Assembly (NCBI GenBank): GCA_964036295.1
Contig: OZ038472.1
Coordinates: 1,240,001 to 1,304,000, forward strand
Source: Plumapathes pennacea
Lineage: Eukaryota > Cnidaria > Anthozoa > Antipatharia > Myriopathidae
DNA: 64,000 bases
Direction of reading: 5' to 3'
A program made the position numbers and the translations under genes. Below the pieces are notes generated by a model, which was given only the letters and a program-made list of their open reading frames with translations, made no database searches and was not told the origin of the DNA. Positions 33,802 to 45,579 of the stretch are shown here, one piece after another (the first letter of the stretch is position 1; the number at the start of each line of letters is the position of its first letter).

Positions 33802-34962
33802 ATGGTAAGATATGTCGCTCAGAGTGTCTGTAGTGTGGTTTGTAATAGCTTTCTCTTTTGTTCTGATCGGTGTTCTCTGTTGTTTCAATGGACAAATTTG
33901 TGCGTGGTTTGACCTGTGTTGTTGTGTGCATGTCTCGTTTGTTTTGCAGGCTACGGGACTCGATCGGGCTGCAGGCTACAGCATGATGCTGCTGAGTGCC
34001 GTGATTTTCTTTTACTACACATTATGGGTTGTTGTATTGGTAAGTGTATAACAATCGCGATCAATCACCGTTGAGAGAAGTGGGCTGAACTCAGATTTAT
34101 TCAAGTCCACATATCAAGGCTGCCCGATCGTGACCCCTCCCCCCCCCCCCCCCCCCCCCCCCCCCCTTATTTCAAAAACCTGATATCAGATATGTTACAT
34201 TTGTGTTGGGTTCAGCTGAAATCAAGTTTTTTAAGCGTGAAGCCGCTGCTCGCAAAACGCGTTATCATTGTGCACAGTGAAGGAAGATGTTTCCTCAGTA
34301 ATTCGCAGTTGTCATGACTTCGAAAAAGGAAATCACATTTACGTCATCCTGTATTCCCTGCTAAGGAAACATTGTAATTTATGTTCTGGTGACTTGCTCA
34401 GCTTTTATCCACTAGATCTGTTTTTTTGTGTATGAACTTAAAACTCTTAGAGGGTGACTGGAAAGTCATGGGTCACACAGCCCCTGAAAAGAATTAAAAT
34501 TACCAAAGATTGTGTTGAACAATATTTAATAATTTGCAGCTTGCCTCGTATTATTTTATTTAATGGACTGTTTGTAGGTTTGCTATTTCCCCCATCACCT
34601 TGGTCCTACTTTCTTGGAAGCAAGTCTTTTCTTGGAAAGGTGAATTCAAAGAAAAGTATCCATTTCAAATTGAACTTTGCTGCAACTTCGACATTCTAAT
34701 TTCTTCTCTACAGCCATTTGTAGAGAAAGACCATCACATTCACAGAATGTTCCTCCCAAGAATGTATGCAGTCATAATCCCTGTTGTAGCTGGACTTATT
34801 CTCTTGGGCGTTGTAGGTAAGTTGTCATCAGCCAATCAAATATGAGCAATGTATCCAAAACATAAAGTGATCTCTCTCTCTCTCTCGCTCTATTTTTTTT
34901 CAGGAGTCTTTATTGCAGTCGTCATGCTGAAAAGTAAAAAGCCTGCACCCAAGAAAGACTGA
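33802..34962 (+). CDS. DPM2: Dolichol phosphate-mannose synthase regulatory subunit 2
   Basis: Exons 33802-33804 (just the ATG), 33950-34039, 34714-34816 and 34904-34962; total 255 nt, 84 residues, the same length as human DPM2 as I recall it. The protein has two hydrophobic helices (residues about 9-31 and 48-75), with YYTLWVVVLPF, HRMFLPRMYAV and VMLKSKK at the C-terminus, all matching the DPM2 pattern. DPM2 is an ER membrane protein that stabilises the catalytic DPM1 and stimulates dolichol-phosphate-mannose synthesis for N-glycans, GPI anchors and O-mannose; it also associates with GPI-GnT. The first coding exon carries only the start codon. A 29-nt poly(C) tract sits in intron 2 (34138-34166). 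Poly(A) signal AATAAA at 35226-35231. Confidence 0.93.
34138..34166 (+). repeat. Poly(C) tract
   Basis: A C homopolymer of nearly 30 nt in DPM2 intron 2. Similar C or G runs occur at 12229-12272, 12516-12536, 35442-35467, 39147-39165 (G), 43709-43724 and 44096-44115. Confidence 0.9.
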
Positions 34963-35225
34963 TTTTGTAGATAGTTTTATTTGTAAAGTTTTCAATAACA
35001 GTCAGAGGCAGTGGTGTTCACAGAAAGCAACAGGCAGACATTAGGGTCATATATCAATGGACATCATAATTTCTGAACTTGCATTGTTGTCCACTGTGAA
35101 CATATATCAGCTTGATGGTTCAATCAGCTGATATAAATTCTCCATACATTACTGTATGTATAATTCTGGTGAGACACTCAGGAGGTAAAGTATAAGCTAC
35201 CTTTCAGGGCACTGGGTGTATGAAT

Positions 35226-35236
35226 AATAAAATAAA
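35226..35236 (+). terminator. Polyadenylation signal of DPM2
   Basis: Overlapping AATAAAATAAA about 265 bp after the stop codon. Confidence 0.55.
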
Positions 35237-35688
35237 ATGTTTATTTCTGAATTACAGTATAGTTTTGTTAAAACTACAATATTCCAGTCATTAATTTTAT
35301 TTTGAGCTGGATTAAATGAGAACTGATCAAATCTTGAGGATAATTTATGTGGGAAAATGTTGTTAGTGGGGTGAGATCGCCAATGTGTTTAAACTTTTGG
35401 CTGAATATTTAGCCCGACCAATATTTGCCACACCTCACCACTCCCCCCCCCCCCCCCCCCCCCCCCCTTCTACTCGAGAGGAGCCTGAGCTCTAATCAAG
35501 AACCAGACAAGATGGCGTCGAGTTTTTCTGCCTTGATGAGCTTGAAAAGTTACTCCTAAACGTGTTGGCGAGGCTTAGTTGATAGAACTGTCGAATCAAC
35601 TGAACTGGCGGCAGTATTAAGGTCGTCTCGTCCGTCGCTGGGCTTTCTTGCATCTGGTATAGTTTTCGTGCGAGCTCTTTCCTCTGTG

Positions 35689-36357
35689 ATGGCCAGAGAA
35701 AGTATTCACTCAGCCGGGGTCACCGAAGTTCATAACGTCCCGTTTGATGTAATTTTGCGACCGATTCCCTCGGTTCTCGAGGAGGAGAAAGTCAAGTCTC
35801 TCATGAATACGATCAAGGTGAGAATACGAACAAGGCGGTAAGTGGTACACAGCGCGAGATTTCGATAAATATTTAATTTACGTTTGGTTTATGTTTATAT
35901 GACGACGCACGATCATTGTGTACAGAACAAAGGAAATAATTCCCCTCCCTTCCTCCTCATACTTGAGAATAAGTTCTCTAAACGCTATCAGCCATAAGAT
36001 CAAATTGCCAGGTTTGCAGTGTATGGAAATACTTGGGTTACAAATATTTTAGATCAAGAAAGCACTGATACATAAAATTTATAAAACTGGTTTTCTCTCT
36101 GATTGTCCCAGCAAGGTTTATTTAAACCATGTGTTTTCTATTGCAAGGGAGAGTATACCCGGCATCTTGTCCCCCCTATTGATGTTCTATGGGTCAAGGG
36201 AAGACTTGGAGGTGATTACTACTATTCATTTGGAGGATGTCACAGGTTTGAGGCATATAAACGACTCAAGATGTCATCAATTCCTTGCAAGTTGATTCCT
36301 AGCACAGCAGATAATTTAAAGGTGTATTTAGGATCTTCTATTCCAGACCTCAAGTGA
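35689..36357 (+). CDS. SRXN1: Sulfiredoxin
   Basis: Exon 1 is 35689-35817 ([39 protein letters not shown]). Exon 2 ends at TGA 36355-36357 and encodes [31 protein letters not shown] and [16 protein letters not shown] contains the catalytic cysteine that attacks the sulfinic acid of over-oxidised 2-Cys peroxiredoxins in an ATP-dependent reaction. Two in-phase acceptors start exon 2: CAG at 36109-36111 (124 residues) or the AAG at 36145-36147 after TTTTCTATTGC (112 residues). The shorter product matches the usual spacing before VPPIDVLW. A small upstream frame starts at ATG 35512, in a CAAGATGGCG (YY1-like) context. Poly(A) signal at 36464-36469. Confidence 0.93.
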
Positions 36358-38139
36358 GTTGAACTGCTGGCTGTGATAATCAACAAGAAATATATTTTGG
36401 GAGAATATTTCTCCAAAGCATAAAGTACAGTCATATAATAATGATCTATAGGTATAGATTGTAAATAAAAAATAAATTAATACACTGGGCATGGCACATC
36501 ATTATTATAGGTTGTTATTAATAGTAAACATCACAATAAATTTTATTTCATGATTGAACCGTTTGATTTGTCATGACACAGTCAATTAATATATATAAAT
36601 TTAAAAGAACATTTTATTTGCAATATTTAGTACAACTTTTGGCTCTTATAGCCACTTCCAAAATTAAAGGACATTGCATCTTTTTTTTTATGTTCTGCTC
36701 TGTTGTTGCAGTGTAGATTAAATGTCTTCTCTTACACTGATATTTGAAAGTTCTTTTACCATATAGGATAAAATAATAGAGAGCTGTACCTATCAGTTAT
36801 TATATAACTATTTAATAATTACTTGCACTGTGTGAAGTTAGTCAGCCAAAGAAATTAATAAACATTGCCAATAATATTAATTTATATAAAAAAATTTTCC
36901 TTGATTGGATAGCCTGCTTTTTTACTGTTAATGGGCACTGTTTTTCCTTGTGCTTGATAGCCAAACAATTTTATTTTCAAAGGCATAATTTACATATAGC
37001 AGATCATAGCACCTTTTGGCTGGCTTGTACTGATACTTTGTGTTTACCAGAACACACATTACCTTAATAAATTGTGAGCTCAATTAATGTGTCAAACTCC
37101 CCTGCGACAATGTGCTAAGAGTGTAAAATGGAACTAAACAATAATACTGTACATTCTTTGCTGGATGAGAGTAAGTTACAGAGAACAACAATTAACTTAA
37201 ATTGTAAACAATGTCAAAACTAACCTTGCAAGCAATAAATAGACAATTCTGCAAAAAGTTACCATACCCATGTCACAAGCTTTATCTATTAAATATTGCT
37301 TAATTATGGACTTTAACTTATGTGGCTGTCTTCCCAGCAAATCTAAATTTCTATAGTTAATGTCATTGTGACTGACATCAATGTGATACTTTGTGAACAT
37401 GTCTCCATAGACATGTTTTGTATATATAAACCCATTAATCCCTGTAATGACCTGTAAATACAAAACATCCTCCTTCAATACCACAGTGAAAGTCGGCTAC
37501 AGAACTGAGATGTAATGCAGTTTAGTATGAATAGAGTGGGAAGTGATGCAGTCTTACATGCTACTGCTTCAACTCATGTTGAATCTCCCACAATAATACT
37601 CATAATTTTCATAAACATGCATGCAGAGGCTACTGTCTATTTGTGCAAAGTAATTCTGGAATAAGCAAATATTTCAAACACGTATTCACTGACAGTGTAG
37701 ACTGGCTCTGCAGGTGATCAATAAGGATTTATGTGTAGGTTGTACACTGTGAAGCAGTATTCACTGTGTGTTGCACTTCTTAACCATTAGAGGGTTATAT
37801 CTCTTTCAACAGCTCAGGCTGACTTTTGTCAAGAATGTCAAAGCCAAAATGGATGTTCTTTATATGAATAATGCAATATTAACACTCAGTCAACTGGATC
37901 TACCAAGCCTGGAGTGGTTTTGCCAATATTTACACAGGGGCCGTTGAACTTTTGTCAGTCAGAACAAAGTGAAAATGATTTGTGATCTAACACAACCTCA
38001 CATCACTATACATCTACATTGAAATTTTAGCTACTGTATGAAAAAGCAGGTTTTCTCAAGCCTTAACCATAGTAGCATCAAGTAATATTATTTGTCTCAC
38101 CATTGCTTGGTACCAGCTCTTGACAACCAGGCTGTCCAC
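36358..38139. other. AT-rich convergent 3' region between SRXN1 and the SOHLH2-like gene
   Basis: No confident gene. A minus-strand open frame at 37197-37484 has an acceptor-like ATTTACAG and a donor-like GTATGG on its sides, but shows no family signature. The rest is 3' UTR and spacer for the two converging genes. Confidence 0.4.
36464..36469 (+). terminator. Polyadenylation signal of SRXN1
   Basis: AATAAA about 107 bp after the stop codon at 36355-36357. Confidence 0.5.
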
Positions 38140-41100
38140 CTACTTGTATGTTGACAAACTGCTATGCCCATGCAATAGATCATCTCTGCTCCCAGTCATG
38201 CTACTGTCCGTATCCCACAGGGGTGGGGCTATGGCTGCCGAATCGGGAGGAGATCGGCAGGACCCCGCAGATTCCCTGTCCATGCTGCACTGACTTAAGT
38301 CAGACACACTATTACACGGAGATATGGTGCTAATGGGTGGCAGCTTCGCAAGGCTTAGTTGTGTTGGCATGACATCACCTGTGTGCATCATTGGCATTGG
38401 AAAAGATGGAGGATTGTCAAAGTACATCTGTTGGTGGTGTCTAAATGCAGCTGAGGTGATGTCATTCTTCTCGGATTTATGTAAAGGGGGTGCCAGCTCG
38501 ACTCCGATGGGCCTTCTTGAAGGGTAATGGTGCTGAGTGCCTAGGGAGTCTTTTGGCATCACAATACTTGTTGATGCTTTTGTTGGTGTGTAGCGGCCCG
38601 GTACCATTGAATTTGCAGGATTCATGGGGCTAGGGCCTGGGTGTGTGTTTTGGCCCATGTGAAAGTGGGGCAGGTACATGGGTCCTGTGGTTGTAACCAT
38701 AGTTGGGGCCCTCACTCTATAGGGCCCACACCCTTCCTCCCCTTGGAGTGAAGGTGGCTTTGTAGATGTTTCTTGATTAACTGGTGGTCCAAGGGGTCCC
38801 AGCCTGTATGTGTATGGAAAATGTATGAATGTATGGACAAAAATCTTGGATGACCACATAAAATGGCGGAACCTTTTGTACAGCAATTACCCCTTACCGG
38901 TTGAGAGAAGTATAGGTACATAGGCTCAATCTTTGGAGATCAAAGGGCTGAACTTACCTTGGTCTTCCTTGTTTTAGTTGGGCATCTTTCTGTGATCGCT
39001 TTCTGGAGTTTGTCGCACCATAAACAGACATCTTCTCTGAAACCTGACAATACCATTTTTGAGTGACAAGGTTTTTACCATGAGAGATGGATTAGTACAG
39101 ATAAAATCCCTTGCATATTGTATGGTTAGGGACTGAAAAAAAAAAGGGGGGGGAGGGGGGGGGGGTGACCCCAAATAATTTCACTTAAAAATTAATACAC
39201 ATTGTCAAACAGAGAAGGAAAGCTGCAATCCCACCAAGTGGGTCAATCTGTAGAATAAGCATATTATTACAACAGTATGTGTTGTACAGTGATCTTCTGG
39301 TTCCAAAATTATTAGTAAGTTGAACATTGTACCAAGTCATTACTACCATTGCTATCAGTGTGCATTCTTCGGAGGCAAACTTACTTCTTGCCACACAGTT
39401 CTTGGCATTTTCTCATTGACAGCTTGTACAAATTTCACAGTGAGTTCAAGAATCTAGGAAATAGGCATGAAAGTACATTCAAGATAAATATTGACATTGC
39501 TTATAGCAATTTTCAGAATGGGGAATGCAGGGCCATACCGATGCCATGTCATTTCTCTTTCCTGAAATATTTGGCAGAAGGTAACGGAGTTTGTCACAGC
39601 TGTCTTTGATGCGTTCTCTGCAAGACATATGTGACTCAGTTGAACAAAGAAATATTGGTTAGTGATTTAAAGAGTGATCAACTTCAACTTCTCCTTCAGT
39701 TTCTCACCAGAAATACATCATACAGTGTGGAACTTATGGCTTAAAATTGGTAGCTCTCATGAAAGCTGATTAAACTATCAATTCTCACTATATCACTCAT
39801 AGGCCTCATACATACAAAGGTTGAGAGAATCTGCATTTTGACCTAGGCCTATACCTTCTGATTCTTTCCTTGGAGCTGTGTTTGGACAAGTCATCATGCA
39901 ACATTGTAATCTTCATATCTTTTGACCCTGGGGTCCCACTGACCATGTAAGCTGGACTCCCAAATGACGGTGCCCTGTTCAAATGACTCAGTGGGGACAA
40001 GCAGTCAAACATCGGTGCTGTGCTGTGTGTCACCGCCCTCACTGGCGCTGGTTTGAATGGCATTAGATTTGGAAACGGGGGGTTGCTGTGGGGTGTGGGA
40101 GTAATGCCAAGATAGTGGTGAGGATTTCCCTGAAATGATCCAACTGGTCTAGCAATACTGTGATAATATTGACTGGCTTCAGTAGAATGGCTGTGATGCT
40201 GATTTCCATGTGTGGGAATGGACAGGGGATAAGAGGAAGGTGGCCCTTGGACTGTACCATGTTCCGGGAGTCGACCATATGCTTGATATATAGGTGGCAG
40301 AGTATCTAGGTGTGATGAGCCTGCTCGCACATTTTGTGGGCCTCCTGAACTGATGGGGTATGGGTGGCTTGTGAATGCTGTCCGCTGTGATGTTGGGTCA
40401 GTGGACAGTTCACCTGTCGTGCCAGATGGGGTTGTGTAATATGTTGGGTGTGGACCTATCTTGTTCTGTGATTCTGGCATGATCATGGGGTGAGGATAGT
40501 CACAGCTGATGAAGAAACAGGACACGCTGAAGTCTGATGATATTGTGCATAAATCCATAAGCACAGAAGAGAAAGAGGGTATTTACAGATTTTCCAACAA
40601 AACCTAATGACACAGAAAATCTATGGTTACAAAACTAATATTGGCACTCATGTATTCTGTGTGCTTCTTGCTAATTTGCAACTTCTGTGATGTGGCAGCA
40701 GTACATAGTTTGGGTTTGGTCACAGAGCGTTTTACAGTGCTTTGGTTGTGGATTTGCTATGCTTTTGCTATCCATATACTTGTGCTTATATGATCTATGA
40801 GCGGGACTCACTTTACTGAGGATATGGTTGGAGGGTGATGATGGTAGCTCAGAAAGGAATGCTCTTCTGTTTCCTTTATAATCTCTGCAGCCTTTCTGGC
40901 AAGTGCAATCTCATCATCAGGACTCTCGGGAGTGAGCGGCATGCCTATAGTAACATAACAGATGAGAGTGAATAAGTAAGAGCACCATGCGATAAGGAGG
41001 TGATCAAGGCTTGCAACCCAGATGTTTGTTTCGGCCCATCTCATAGACTTCCCCACCCCACTCTGCTCCTGTCTCCCCCCTCCCCTCCCCCCACACACTG

Positions 41101-42817
41101 TTGAGTTTTTTTATACTAGATGGCCCATCACAATTTCACTTGCAAAGGCAATGCAGCATTAAGTCTGTAGTTGAGCTACATTTTACCATAAAAAGTTGGG
41201 ATTTTCTAAAGAATCTGAGTGGAGCCACCAGATTAGACGATCTCTATTATTTTAGTGCCCAGTTTTACAGCATTTATGAATTATATTACTGCCAACCTGC
41301 ACATGACGTTTGACCAGCCCATTTCAGTAGAAGTTGATGTACAGCTTCCTCTTTAAGTGGCAACTGTATTGTGTCATTTATGCCATGTGAACTGTAATCT
41401 TCTGCTCTGCCTTCTGCTGTTGTCACACCAACAATGGCTACTGTACGGTTTTGGGAGTTGGTGTTGTATCTAAGAAAGTCAAGATACAAATTCTCCTAAT
41501 CAGTGTTACAGAAAATGTGGGTATATAGTTGCATCAGAAATTCTCCTCATCTGTGGGCAGAGTTTGAAAGGAGAAAATGTACACTGATCACCTTAAAGAG
41601 CTACTACTGCAGGACTTATTTCTGGGCTTTTTTTTTTTTTTTTTTTTTTTGATTCAAGGGCATAACACTTTCACTCCCAAGTTCGAAAAACAGATTCTCC
41701 CAACCCTTTAAGAAGAAAATATATGAGTGATGTAAGTGAGAATTGATAGTTTAATCAACTTTCATCTGAGCAAGTTTATCTCAAATGAGAAAACTTTAGT
41801 CGATTTGCTCTCAGAGTTTTTCCTTTGTATCATCTCTGAAAAAGGTACGGTATTAGGACTATTAGCACTTTCCGCAAGCAAATATTTGATTTTTTAAAGG
41901 GCGTCTTTGCACGCTTGGGCGAGCCTCGGCAAGTACTGAAGGTCTTTCTACGGAGTCATCAGATTTTTTCACTTCAAATGTTACAGCAAAACCATTTTTC
42001 GAGGAAAATTGTTGCGTGGGAGATTTAATACTGTGCGAGTTCGTGTTTTCGATATTCTTGTGTCTCCCCAGAAAATATTTCTAGCAGAATGCACAATTGG
42101 CAACACAACAGCTGACCGGAAAGAATGGTGTTTTTTTTTAACGAATTTGAACACTAACCGCTAATTCTTGCAACTGCAGACGTGTTGCACGTGCAAACCA
42201 GTCAACTTCCAGATTCTCTTTCACGTACTATCTCTTGGCGAAAACTGAGTTACGCACTGCGAACTGTTTACTATACAGCGAACTTGTACATTCAAACGAC
42301 GCTTCATTTGCAATAATAAGACTTTGCACTTACCGTACAGTGGAGCAAAGTTTCAGGGCATTGTTCGCTTTAGAGCTCATGTCCAAGAAGATAAGAAGAA
42401 ACTTTTCTTTCGAGCAGACCGACATCAAATCTCCACTGCTCGAACCAAACAATTCAACGCTTCGGGGAAGCTTCATGTTGGCAAATTGCTCGCGGATAAC
42501 CTCTCTTTCTTCGCCTACAATCAGAATCTTGCCGGTCAGATCCTACAGATAAGTAAAAGTCAAGTGATAAGCAAACAAGCAAGCAAAGCAAATTGAAACG
42601 TAGAAAGAGGAGGGTTTCGTAGTCGTACCTTATTCAGAGAGGCGTGAAAAGTGACCTCGTTCACACTGTGCAAGCTGCAGGGACTGTCATGTTCCTTGGG
42701 CAAAGAATCTCCTTCGCTTACGACTGTGTAAACCACATCTTCGGAGCCATTTTGTCCGCATTGAACATTCACGTCCGCCGGTCCGTTTGAAAACAGCTTT
42801 CGCTTTGTGGAGCTCAT
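38140..42817 (-). CDS. SOHLH2: SOHLH2-like germ-cell bHLH transcription factor
   Basis: Minus-strand exons: 42629-42817, 42334-42542, 41297-41469, 40812-40944, 39855-40505, 39539-39617, 39385-39453, 38958-39034, 38140-38803; 2244 nt, 747 residues. Exons 2-3 encode a receiver-like alpha/beta domain (GKILIVGEEREVIREQF, FLLIFLDMSS, VAIVGVTTAEG, LPLKEEAVHQLLLKW), the kind of N-terminus seen in vertebrate SOHLH2. The bHLH spans three exons: HSSKERIRRERIKDSCDKLR, LLPNISGKRNDMAS, then ILELTVKFVQAVNEKM. The basic region and RERIK plus DMAS signature match SOHLH2 rather than other bHLHs. Long Pro/His/Ser-rich regions flank it. SOHLH1/2 drive spermatogonial and oocyte differentiation in mammals; a germline role here is inference. 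Exon 8 needs the second of two adjacent AGs (start 39034) to keep phase. An upstream ATG at 42838 is in frame. Confidence 0.85.
39672..39840 (+). mobile_element. MITE copy in SOHLH2-like intron
   Basis: Copy of the CTTTCACTCC family, including AACTATCAATTCTCAC and GAGAATCTGCATTTTGA. It lies in the intron between the first two bHLH exons and ends only about 15 bp from the splice donor at 39854. It lacks a clear right TIR. Confidence 0.5.
41668..41800 (-). mobile_element. MITE fragment in SOHLH2-like intron
   Basis: Starts with CTTTCACTCCCAAGTTCG and contains CAGATTCTCCCAACC and AATTGATAGTTTAATCA, the reverse complement of the right half of the 20348 copy. A poly(T) run lies just upstream. Confidence 0.5.
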
Positions 42818-43553
42818 ACTGCAACCTGTCGACAGCACGAGTTACGAGGGAATACGGCAAAAAAAATTACAAACAGTTCAGCTGTTTTGGGAAGACGTGG
42901 AAGAGCAGTGAAAATGTTGTATTCAATTTTTCGTTCTCACGAGTCGCTCACGTGTGGCCCGCAAGGGTATTCAGATTTGGCGCCGAGAGCGCGCGGCTTT
43001 TAAATGCCACCACAGCCAATCACAACGCTGGTACGACTGGGCGCCTTCCATTCGATCAAAGATCCATGGAAGCAAATGAAACTGAATTTTTTTGAAAATT
43101 GTTGACCACCTCTCGTGACTAAAATTCGGTTCAATTTTGTAAGTTTGTAACTGTTTGTTTATTTTATTTTTTTTTTTTGGCGCGCCATATGTCTGGTTCA
43201 TCCATCTTGGGGGCCGGCTGGATTTGCCGCCATTAAAACCGGCCAATGAAATAACGCTATTCCCACGGCCACGGCTGCTTCATACATCCTGGGGCCAATG
43301 AAGTAACGCCATTCCCACGGCTATGTTTTCACTGGGCTAGATCATTACCGAGCTTAGCGAGGGGGCTTTATCGTTCGTCAGTCAGTCGACGACCTCTGTC
43401 ATGTAAAGCTGACAGAAGGTCCGTTGCCAAACTTGGCGAATTTAACATATTATTCTCCAGACTCTGATGCAGCCGCGCATATAAGGATAAGGATGGAAAG
43501 CTTTCCTGCTTATGTTTATGTGATAGTGAAAACCCCCGGACTGTCAACCGGCC

Positions 43554-44120
43554 TTACCCTTTAAAATACCATCCTCACTCCACCCTTTTTATTGACCCTT
43601 TAAAATACCTAAAAACCGTCATTTTCCTATACCCTTTTTTATACCTCGATCGTAAAAATACACCCCTTTCGGGCGGAGCCTCTCCGTATAGCCGATCATA
43701 GGGAGTACCCCCCCCCCCCCCCCCGGGGGAAGGACACATCACATTTTCCACAGTTTAGTTCGCCTCAGTTGTCTAAATCGTCATCAAAGGAAGAGATGCC
43801 ACTTGATTTTATTGAAGATACACTTACTCTTCACTTAAAATGATTCTCGACTAAAATAGTCGAGTTATTTCACTCTGTCCTTCCCGTTGGTACGACACGA
43901 TTTTTCCCCGGTTTTTCCTGGCGTTTTTCGTACCCCTTTAAAACACCAAAATTATTTCCTCACTCCACCCTTTTTATTGACCCTTTAAAATACCTAAAAA
44001 ACGTCATTTCCTATACCCTTTTTTATACCTCGATCGTAAAAATACACCCCTTTCGGGCGGAGCCTCCCCGTATAGCCGATCATAGGGAGTACCCTCCCCC
44101 CCCCCCCCCCCCCCCGGGAG
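43554..44120. repeat. Two direct copies of a C-rich repeat block
   Basis: Bases 43554-43728 and 43940-44120 share CTTTTTATTGACCCTTTAAA, TACCTCGATCGTAAAAATAC, CGGGCGGAGCCTC, TATAGCCGATCATAGGGAGT and ACCC before a poly(C) run ending CCCGGG. This may be the two ends of one element, or a tandem pair. The GGGAGTACC/poly(C) end resembles the CCCGGGGGAGGGGGTACG start at 4769. Confidence 0.55.
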
Positions 44121-44171
44121 TGTCGCTCCCTCTGTGGAACAGCAATGTTTTTATTTCAACTTTAGACTGTC

Positions 44172-44313
44172 GTACATGGGGACGTCAAAGCTACATAGAA
44201 CTGGCTTAAAAATATCTATAATGTATTAGGTAGGTTACTGGGTTACGTACATGGGGACGTCAAAGCTACATAGAACTGGCTTAAAAATATCTATAATGTA
44301 TTAGGTAGGTTAC
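44172..44313. repeat. 67-bp tandem duplication
   Basis: GTACATGGGGACGTCAAAGC through GTATTAGGTAGGTTAC occurs at 44172-44238 and again at 44247-44313, with an 8-nt spacer. The second copy touches the stop codon of the orphan minus-strand exon. Confidence 0.75.
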
Positions 44314-44399
44314 ACGCCATGTTTTTCCAATTGCTCGAGGAGGTCGGCGCGTAAAGGACTGCGGTCGAGATGCGTCAGTTCCAAAAGCCCGCAAGTGTT
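44310..44399 (-). CDS. Possible terminal coding exon of an unidentified minus-strand gene
   Basis: On the minus strand a strong acceptor (GCTTTTTCCAG, ending 44400) precedes a 30-codon open frame, NTCGLLELTHLDRSP and LRADLLEQLEKHGV, then TAA at 44310-44312. It has an amphipathic, coding look, but I could not find convincing partner exons upstream (44.4-47.8 kb) and do not recognise the family. It may also be a pseudogene remnant. Confidence 0.25.
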   Translation of the reverse strand, partial: NTCGLLELTHLDRSPLRADLLEQLEKHGV

Positions 44400-45579
44400 C
44401 TGGAAAAAGCAAGATCGAGTTAGTACGCTAAAAAAGAAAAGCCGCCGCTTGCCACGGCTTCTGTTATCGCATAAAGACGTCCTCGAACATATGATCACCT
44501 TCAGTCTTCATGCAAAGAATAATAACTGACATAACTGCCACACAGCTGGGAGTGACGCACTTTGGGCTTAGCACAAGGCAGCTGAACAAATTCACTTTTT
44601 GTGCCAGCTTTTTCCAACAGACAGGCGCCTCTGCTTTAGTTTTTGCCTGACACGGGTCACTCCGTCACTCCACATTTTCCAAAAAAAAAAAAAAACAAAA
44701 AAAAAACAAAAAACAAAAAAAAAAAACAAGCAAGTGAGGACGCTTCCTCCATTGGAATGACAGACCACGTTTTTGACGTCACTTCCGTTGGTCAGCGTTC
44801 GTTGCCATGGCTATTTACCAAGGTTTCATGCCTTTTTTGGTCCTCAACTTAAATTGTAGGAAAAGCATTGGACTAACTTACAGTTGAGTGTCAAGTCGTA
44901 GTGTTGAGTTTCTCTTTTAAATCCTTACGTTTAGGTTACACTTGAACTACAAAATCTACACAAAGGCACAGTTTTGTGCAGTGACCGCTGACTCAAAAGC
45001 AAGGTGACCGCACGACGAGAAAGCGTGTGTTCACTATATTAAGAACTGCGTTGACGTAACAGAATGCGAGGTTGACGTAGATACGTTAAACGCTGAAAAG
45101 AATGTCGCTTCAGCCTCGAAACAATAATAAAAAAATAATAATAATAAAAACTAAAGTAAGACAAAATAGCGGAGGGATGTCATTTCAAATGCCCCAGGTT
45201 GTGGGAGTCTTACTTGATGTTTTAAGAAGATGAAGAAAAAACAGTGAACCATTTCGCTTGGAAAAGGTACCCGCAATCTTTCATATAAAATACACACGTA
45301 TAAAAGATTGCGGGGGAACACGTGTTTCTGGCGGACAGACGTTGCCGTTGACACCCACGTGGTTCTTATCCTGTCTGTCTGTCTGTCTGTCTCCCCCCCC
45401 CTTCTGTTTAGCGCGATGTGTTCGATACTTTTAACCAAACTAAACTCTTTGCATCATAATAGTTCAGTGCGTGTCAAGTCGCAGTTTTTTCAACTCTAGT
45501 TTACTCTATGGCAATAAACTTGAAGTCGCCACATTTCAGTTTCTATACAATGAACTCTCTAAGGCGGACACTAAATGTT

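Noticed and set aside
42838..42838. SOHLH2-like start at 42838 (MLSTGC...)
   Set aside because: In frame and possible, but the next ATG (42817, MSSTKRK) is a cleaner start; unresolved without a transcript start.
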